From Myxococcales bacterium (GTDB taxonomy: Bacteria > Myxococcota_A > Polyangia > Polyangiales > Houyiibacteriaceae), in NCBI GenBank assembly GCA_013002645.1, contig JABDJF010000128.1:1-9497 (forward strand): a DNA stretch of 9,497 bases. Direction: 5' to 3'. This document shows positions 6,628 through 9,497 of this stretch, piece by piece. Position 1 is the first letter of the stretch. Every line of letters starts with the position of its first letter. The position numbers and the translations under genes are program-made. The notes beneath the pieces are model-generated. The model ran no database searches. It was not told where the DNA came from and worked only from the letters and a program-made list of their open reading frames with translations.

Positions 6628-8298
6628 ATGTTGGAGCCAAGGTATCGACAGATTGGGGCCTGGATCTCCGCTTTTGGGGTGATTCTCGCTTCCTGCACCG
6701 GCTCAATCAGCGGGAGCGAGGGACCCGTTCCGTATGATGACGAGGTCGAGCTTCAGCCCGGTGCCGAGTTCAAGTGCAACGCGGGCTTCGCGGATCCGGG
6801 TCCGAGGGAGGCGCGGCGGCTGACGGTCGCCGAGTACGCGAGCTCGGTGCAGGCCACGCTCGGTGTCGACATCGCCGACGAGGCGCAGGCTGCCTTGCCG
6901 GCCGACGTTCGCGCAGACGGATTCACGAACTCTTCGGGCGCGTTGATCACGACGCTCGAGCACGTGGAAGCGTTTGGCCAGCTCGCGCAACTTGCGGTGT
7001 CGGCCCTCGACGTGGTTGCCTTCGTGCAGAGCCGTGCAGGCTGCAGCACGCTTTCGGACGATTGCGCTCGGGCGATCATCGACACGATCGGTACGCGAAT
7101 TCTTCGGGCGCCACCGACTTCAGAAGAGACCGCAGCGCTGCTCGCGCTTTGGACCGCATCGGGTGCCGAGAATGCAAGTTTCGAAGAAGCGGCCGGCCTG
7201 CTCATCGAGGCGATGCTTCAAGCACCGCGCTTCGTCTATCGGCTCGAGCCCGAGGAAGGCTCGGGGCTCGTTCGCGAGGCCGATGGCCACGAGATGGCGA
7301 GTCGGCTCAGCTACCTCATCTGGGGCTCGGCGCCTGACGAAGAGCTACTGGCCGAGGCGGCGGCCGATCGGCTGCGGACGGACCAAGAGATCGAGTCCCA
7401 AGTCCGCCGCATGCTTTCCGACCCCCGCGCGCGGGACGCGTTCAACCGCTTCGTGAGCGACTGGCTGCACCTTTCACGCCTCGACAACCTCACGCGCGAC
7501 GAAGACCTGTACCCGCAATGGAGCTTGGACATTGGCCAGGCCATGAAAGAGGAGACGCTCGCGTTCGCCGAGGCGCTCGTCTGGGACGACGCGCGCCCGC
7601 TGCTCGAGCTCTTCAGCGACCAGCGGACATTCGCCGAGCGCGCGCTTGCAGAGCACTACGGCCTCCCCGACCCGAGTGACGGCGTGCAACTGTACGACCT
7701 GTCCACGGTCCCCGAGCGTGGCGGCTTGCTGACCCAGGGCAGCGTGCTCACCATCGGCGGCAACGAAGCATCGATGGTCGCTCGCGGCCAGTTTCTGCTC
7801 GAAAACATCATGTGCGGCAAGCTCGCGTCTCCGCCGCCTGGCGTGGACACCACTCCGCCCGAAGTCGTCGAGGGACGGTCGCAGCGTTTCTATTCCGAGA
7901 CGCGTGTCGACGACGTTGCGTGTGGGGGATGTCATTCCCAGATGGAGCCGCTCGCCTGGGGCCTCGAACGCTTCGATGGGGCGGGCAGCGTCACGACGAC
8001 CGACCGTTTCGGCAATGAGCTTCGGGAAGACGGAAACATCGCCGTCCCGGGGCAAGTCGAATCGATCCCGTTCTCCACGATCGGGGAGATGATGGGCCTT
8101 CTGAGCACCACGCCGCGATTGCAGGACTGCATGAGCCTCAAGGCCGCGCAGTTCGCCGTCGGACGGCTCCTGCTCGATTCCGACGGCTGCTCGCTGGTGG
8201 AGATGCGCGATCGATTCATCGCGACCGACGGGAGCTACCAAGAGCTGATCGCGGCGATCGCGCTGAGCCCGATGGTGCGGACGGTGAGGACACGATGA
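6628..8298 (+). CDS. DUF1592-type lipoprotein with CXXCH haem-binding motif (DUF1587/1595/1592/1588/1585)
   Basis: This 556-residue protein starts with a signal peptide and a canonical lipobox L-A-S-C (Cys23). Domains follow the usual order of the family: DUF1587 at about 63-126 (RRLTVAEY), DUF1595 at about 144-205, DUF1592 at about 215-345 (EMASRLSYLIWGSAPDEEL), DUF1588 at about 366-460 and DUF1585 at about 480-552. In DUF1588, CGGCH (432-436) is a c-type haem attachment motif, so the protein is probably a cytochrome-like envelope protein. The family is abundant in Planctomycetes and myxobacteria; its reaction is not established. Many relatives carry an extra N-terminal cytochrome domain, which is missing here. 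Starts at TTG 6619 and GTG 6625 are possible, but ATG 6628 gives the cleanest signal peptide. Its stop overlaps the next start (ATGA), so it is coupled to the DUF1552 gene. Confidence 0.9.
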   Translation: MLEPRYRQIGAWISAFGVILASCTGSISGSEGPVPYDDEVELQPGAEFKCNAGFADPGPREARRLTVAEYASSVQATLGVDIADEAQAALPADVRADGFTNSSGALITTLEHVEAFGQLAQLAVSALDVVAFVQSRAGCSTLSDDCARAIIDTIGTRILRAPPTSEETAALLALWTASGAENASFEEAAGLLIEAMLQAPRFVYRLEPEEGSGLVREADGHEMASRLSYLIWGSAPDEELLAEAAADRLRTDQEIESQVRRMLSDPRARDAFNRFVSDWLHLSRLDNLTRDEDLYPQWSLDIGQAMKEETLAFAEALVWDDARPLLELFSDQRTFAERALAEHYGLPDPSDGVQLYDLSTVPERGGLLTQGSVLTIGGNEASMVARGQFLLENIMCGKLASPPPGVDTTPPEVVEGRSQRFYSETRVDDVACGGCHSQMEPLAWGLERFDGAGSVTTTDRFGNELREDGNIAVPGQVESIPFSTIGEMMGLLSTTPRLQDCMSLKAAQFAVGRLLLDSDGCSLVEMRDRFIATDGSYQELIAAIALSPMVRTVRTR

Positions 8299-9497
8299 CC
8301 AAGTATCGAAAAGTGTTCAATCGTCGGACCATGCTGCGAGGCGCAGGAAGCATCGCGATCGGCCTTCCCTTCCTCGATGCCATGCGTTCGACGAGTGTGT
8401 TTGCGGCAGCGCCGGAGCCGCCGGTGCGCGCTTTCAATCTCTTCTTTGGCCTCGGCATGCCGACACCGCTACAGACCGAAGGGTTCTCCGGGCCCATGGA
8501 GCCTCTTCAAGAGCTGCAAAACAAGTTGTTGATCATCCGCGGCATTGACCAGGTGCGCTGCGATGAAGGCGGGATCAACGCCCACTTCGATGGTTCCTCG
8601 GGCGCATTCACCGCCGAGCCACCGAACGGTGAGTCGAGAGCTGGCGGACCGTCGCTCGACCAGGTCGTTCGACAGGAGCTCTACCCTGGCGGCCAGCCCG
8701 CGGGTGTCATCCCGACTCTGCTCGCGGGCACTTACTTCCGCCGCAGCCGGCAAGGTCGGTACATCCACAGTTGGGGGAGCGATGGGTCGGCCGCCGACCT
8801 GCCGAAAGAGTCAGCGCCGGAGCTCTTCGATCGGATCTTCGGCGACGACCCGATGACCGACCCCGGCGACCCGCAAGCGGCGCGCGAAAAACGACTGCGG
8901 CGCAGCGTCCTCGACTCCGTGATCGAACAGTATCAATTCTACCAGAGTGAAGCGTCAAACCTTGGCGCCTCGGACCGCGCGCGCGTGGCCGATCACCTGG
9001 AACGAATCCGCGAATATGAGCTTCGCGCGTTCCCGACGGGAGGCGAGCCCGGCATGTGCCCACGCCCTGCCCCGCCTCCGGCTTCGGAAGTTCCGCACGG
9101 TGGCGCTGCCGATCCAGACGGAGAGGGAATCGACATCACACTCGGCGAGTTGGTGACCGAATGGCGGCTCGTTGCCGACTTGTATGCCCTCGCGGTTCAA
9201 TGCGACATGGTTCGTTTTGGGGCCCTGACATTCCAAGCGGCCGGTGAGCGTCTTCGGGTCAAGGGCCGGTACGAATACGACGGTCGCTTGGTGTACGACT
9301 TCGATGACCGGGCGGAGCGCGGGGGCGGCGGAGGTTCGGGCGCGTGCAGCCATGAATGGTGGCACGAGTACAACGAAAGCGCCGCGAACACCCAGCTACG
9401 CGCGCATGCCCACTTGATGCAGCGGGAGCTCGTGTATTTCATGAAGCGCCTCGACGACGCGCAGTACGCCGATGAAAACGGCTTGACCATCCTGGAC
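8295..9497 (+). CDS. DUF1552 protein with Tat signal (3' end outside window)
   Basis: The frame is open for 401 codons to the window end; full-length members are usually somewhat longer, so a short C-terminal part is missing. The N-terminus has a twin-arginine motif, N-R10-R11-T-M-L, a hydrophobic stretch (GSIAIGLPFLDAM) and a probable cleavage after Ala-Ala near residue 38, so export in folded form is likely. The FNLFFGLGMP strand, the LLIIRGID segment and the INAHFDGSSGAFT block match DUF1552. The family neighbours DUF1592 proteins in many genomes and is thought to be related to DUF1501 proteins; no reaction is known to me. GAGGA 4 bases before the ATG, and the ATGA overlap with the upstream stop, support translational coupling. 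A Gly-rich loop lies near residues 345-352. Confidence 0.88.
   Translation, partial: MTKYRKVFNRRTMLRGAGSIAIGLPFLDAMRSTSVFAAAPEPPVRAFNLFFGLGMPTPLQTEGFSGPMEPLQELQNKLLIIRGIDQVRCDEGGINAHFDGSSGAFTAEPPNGESRAGGPSLDQVVRQELYPGGQPAGVIPTLLAGTYFRRSRQGRYIHSWGSDGSAADLPKESAPELFDRIFGDDPMTDPGDPQAAREKRLRRSVLDSVIEQYQFYQSEASNLGASDRARVADHLERIREYELRAFPTGGEPGMCPRPAPPPASEVPHGGAADPDGEGIDITLGELVTEWRLVADLYALAVQCDMVRFGALTFQAAGERLRVKGRYEYDGRLVYDFDDRAERGGGGGSGACSHEWWHEYNESAANTQLRAHAHLMQRELVYFMKRLDDAQYADENGLTILD

Noticed and set aside
7474..8241. Leftward open frame (255 codons) opposite the DUF1592 gene
   Set aside because: A shadow of the clear DUF1592/1588/1585 coding frame; composition is typical of antisense reading.
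1..9497. CRISPR array, insertion sequence, toxin-antitoxin or phage defence genes
   Set aside because: No regularly spaced direct repeats, terminal inverted repeats, transposase, nuclease or similar signatures were seen on either strand.

Overview
The window looks like a chromosomal segment of a GC-rich Gram-negative bacterium, most likely a myxobacterium (Myxococcota, Polyangia-like). The reasons are the high GC, the run of predicted lipoproteins, a Gly/Gly/Ser linker directly after a lipobox, and a DUF1592-type cytochrome protein next to a DUF1552 protein. That pair is frequent in myxobacteria and Planctomycetes. The taxonomic call is an inference; there is no rRNA or marker gene here.

Layout. 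Bases 1-3470 carry a leftward pair: a zinc metallopeptidase (gluzincin) lipoprotein with TPR repeats (3470-1929), then, 5 bases later, a DUF1254/DUF1214 lipoprotein (1923 to beyond base 1). The second protein is unusual because a second DUF1254 domain is fused in frame behind a complete DUF1254-DUF1214 unit. A 273-base divergent intergenic region (3471-3743) has a good promoter for the rightward DUF4397 lipoprotein gene (3744-4577), which ends in a strong intrinsic terminator (4620-4653). Next is a region without a protein gene (4654-5051). It holds, on the minus strand, the 3' part of a tRNA-Leu (about 4664-4709) with no 5' half, possibly an integration scar. A rightward secreted von Willebrand factor A protein follows (5052-6515), with three gap-free 88-residue repeats. 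Last is a translationally coupled pair: a DUF1587/1595/1592/1588/1585 lipoprotein with a CXXCH haem-binding motif (6628-8298), and a Tat-exported DUF1552 protein (8295 to beyond base 9497).

All six proteins carry an export signal (four lipoprotein-like, one Sec-type, one Tat), so the window encodes envelope or surface functions with no recognisable cytoplasmic enzyme. The leftward pair is an operon by spacing, and the last two genes are an operon by a 4-base overlap. The DUF4397 and vWA genes look like separate units. No CRISPR array, insertion sequence, integrase or known defence system was seen. The best candidates for something undescribed are the duplicated DUF1254 lipoprotein with its coupled peptidase, and the haem-motif/DUF1552 pair, whose biochemical role is not known to me.
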